Source: an uncultured Eubacteriales bacterium
GTDB taxonomy: Bacteria; Bacillota; Clostridia; Oscillospirales; UBA644
Direction: 5' to 3'
Assembly: GCA_959604355.1 (NCBI GenBank)
Contig: CAUHAO010000003.1
Coordinates: forward strand, 62,001 to 126,000
DNA length: 64,000 nucleotides
In this document: positions 62,677 through 64,000 of the stretch, piece after piece
Layout of the letters: the number at the start of each line of letters is the position of its first letter
Position numbering within the stretch: the first letter of the stretch is position 1
Position numbers and translations under genes: made by a program
The notes under the pieces: model-generated
Seen by the model: only the letters and a program-made list of their open reading frames with translations
What the model was told of the DNA's origin: nothing
The model's database searches: none

Positions 62677-64000
62677 ATGAAAACTAAAGCCATTAAAGCT
62701 CTTTCCTTTATTATGGCGATGCTGATGTGTCTTGCCGTTTTCGCAGGATGCAAAGATACCGTCGATGACGGAAAGATCAAATCTGTGAAACTCAATCTTT
62801 CAGAATATAAATTTTCCGATTATGATTCAAAAATCCAGCTCGTTGCGATCGTTAGTCCGGAAGGCGCGTCTGAGGACAGTCTCGTCTGGACGAGCGAGGA
62901 CGACTCTGTTGCCGCGGTCGACTCCAATCATAAGGTCTATCCTGTCGGAAACGGTTCAACTTTCATAACCGTCGCGACGGAAGACGGGATGCATGTCGCA
63001 AGATGCAAAATAACCGTAAGTGTTGAGGAATCGACCGCAGATATCACGACCCCCGTGAGCGGCGTCATCCTTGATATCACCGAATTTACATTCAAAGGTA
63101 CCGGTGACAGCGTACAAATTGAAGCGTCAGTTACTCCTTTCGGGGCTACCAATAAGACCATTCTGTGGTCAACGTCCGACCCCTCGGTCGCTACCGTTGA
63201 CGCCGGTGGTAAAGTGACTGCAGTCAAAAAGGGCACTGCAACTATAACCGCAACTACTGCCGACGGTGGCTTTACCGCATCCTGTGTCATCACTATTTCT
63301 TCTTCTGCGGAAGCGACTGTTCCTACTGAAAAGCCGATTGTTATTAAAGACGTCGAGATAGACAAAGACGGATATCTCATCAGCGATAAGCTTCAGTCGT
63401 ATAAGGCAAAGAATCCCGATTGCGTTGCATGGATCGTCATTCCCGGCACGAACATAAATTTCGCCGTCGCTCAACCCTCTGCAAATAAGGATGAAGACTA
63501 TTATCTGACTCATGATATTAACGGCAAGTCATATCAGTGGGGCGCGGCATATACGAAAAACAGCACCCTGCGCGACCTCGGCTACATTTACGAGCAAAAC
63601 ACCGTCATATACGGTCATGCCGGCGGCACTAAGGTTTTCGACCAGCTTGAGGACGTTACGAGAACACAGTCCTGGTTCAATAAAGAAAGCAACCGATACG
63701 TCTACCTGAATACCATGAAAGAAGAAACCGTATGGCAGGTATTTGCTTGCTATTACACCGACAGCGATAAAAACTACTACATTCAGTCCGACTGGTACAT
63801 AAGTGAAGCGGAAGAAGCGGCGAAACGTTCGAAACTGACACTTTCGGAGCAGATGCAGCTCATAAGTGACAAAGGCAAATACAAGGAATTCCGTCATGAC
63901 GGAGTGGCGTTTGCGGAATACATGAATAACTGGAGAAGCAGGATGCTTTCTTCCTATACTGATTCCAATACGGGATTTTCCGCTGCCGCGGCAGCAGCTC
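62677..64000 (+). CDS. Lipoprotein with two Big_2 domains and a class B sortase domain (partial)
   Basis: The frame opens at ATG 62677 (CGGAGG upstream) and runs without a stop to the window edge: 441 codons, 3' end missing. Residues 1-25 are a lipoprotein signal with lipobox VFAGC. Two Ig-like modules follow (about 33-122 and 130-208), the second a clear Big_2. From about 235 the sequence matches class B sortases: NPDCVAWIVIPGTNINFAVAQ, DYYLTHDINGKSYQWGAAYTK, NTVIYGHAGGTKVFDQLEDV with the catalytic His, and WQVFACYYTDS. The catalytic Cys and Arg would lie just beyond the window. Sortases normally have an N-terminal transmembrane anchor, so a lipid anchor plus Ig stalk is unusual. NPxT-type signals are class B substrates, and the array at 15-18 kb carries NPDTSD. 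Confidence 0.85.
   Translation, partial: MKTKAIKALSFIMAMLMCLAVFAGCKDTVDDGKIKSVKLNLSEYKFSDYDSKIQLVAIVSPEGASEDSLVWTSEDDSVAAVDSNHKVYPVGNGSTFITVATEDGMHVARCKITVSVEESTADITTPVSGVILDITEFTFKGTGDSVQIEASVTPFGATNKTILWSTSDPSVATVDAGGKVTAVKKGTATITATTADGGFTASCVITISSSAEATVPTEKPIVIKDVEIDKDGYLISDKLQSYKAKNPDCVAWIVIPGTNINFAVAQPSANKDEDYYLTHDINGKSYQWGAAYTKNSTLRDLGYIYEQNTVIYGHAGGTKVFDQLEDVTRTQSWFNKESNRYVYLNTMKEETVWQVFACYYTDSDKNYYIQSDWYISEAEEAAKRSKLTLSEQMQLISDKGKYKEFRHDGVAFAEYMNNWRSRMLSSYTDSNTGFSAAAAAA

Overview
The window looks like a chromosome segment of an anaerobic, spore-forming Firmicute of the class Clostridia (Oscillospirales/Christensenellales-like). The evidence is the conserved recA-recX-rimO-pgsA-cysS-recG string, a spore-cortex hydrolase of the SleB type, a YtvI-type membrane protein, a split two-subunit transketolase, GdhA, Big_2 surface lipoproteins, a class B sortase, and consensus sigma-A promoters (TTGACA-17-TATAAT) with strong GGAGG ribosome sites. 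No rRNA, tRNA, tmRNA, insertion sequence or CRISPR array is visible.

Layout. 0-3.4 kb: a large Ig-like (Big_2) lipoprotein on the minus strand. 3.6-8 kb: acn-smpB-ruvC-mntP-CaCA exchanger. 8-10.5 kb: minus-strand ispD, monofunctional transglycosylase, sugar isomerase, Dabb protein. 10.6-12.7 kb: ymdB, rpe and an isochorismatase-fold protein that has lost catalytic residues. 12.7-15.2 kb: mgtE with a long leader encoding a small Pro/Arg peptide, and a divergent YlmH-like S4 protein. 15.3-22.4 kb is the accessory region. It has three intact tandem exported proteins and one broken copy, all ending in the same NPDTSD-membrane-KKK tail, then a lipoprotein and a DNRLRE/metzincin protease gene split by an in-frame TAA. 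A 618-bp direct repeat here carries the 5' end of the protease gene and a cloverleaf-like palindromic element.

22.4-29.2 kb: flavin reductase, YtvI-like protein, class II aldolase, AlaX, SDR, GNAT, a decayed flavodoxin-fold gene and gdhA. 29.5-36.5 kb: the DNA repair and housekeeping operon. 36.6-43.3 kb: a complete F-type ATP synthase operon (AtpI-like, B, E, F, H, A, G, D, C) whose c subunit carries two carboxylates, a Na+-type signature, and whose epsilon subunit lacks the C-terminal hairpin. 43.4-50.9 kb: a MATE exporter, a coiled-coil protein, sialate O-acetylesterase, U32 protein, an NCS2 uracil/xanthine permease preceded by a leader-peptide attenuator, a CBS protein behind a ribosome-site-sequestering hairpin, and a lipoprotein. 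51-58.3 kb: pcrA-rmuC-nifS-thiI-cinA-HAD operon, with NifS and ThiI forming a likely thiouridine sulfur relay. 58.4-62.5 kb: sleB, a membrane protein, a PflA-like radical SAM enzyme and transketolase N and C halves. 62.7 kb to the end: a lipoprotein with two Big_2 domains and a class B sortase domain, cut by the window edge.

Most interesting: (i) a pyrBI-like attenuator before the uracil permease; (ii) a Pro/Arg leader peptide before mgtE; (iii) the NPDTSD surface-protein array together with a lipidated class B sortase in the same neighbourhood; (iv) the duplicated cloverleaf element and the shared nonsense codon; (v) a cysteine-hydrolase-fold protein with Asp in place of the nucleophilic Cys.
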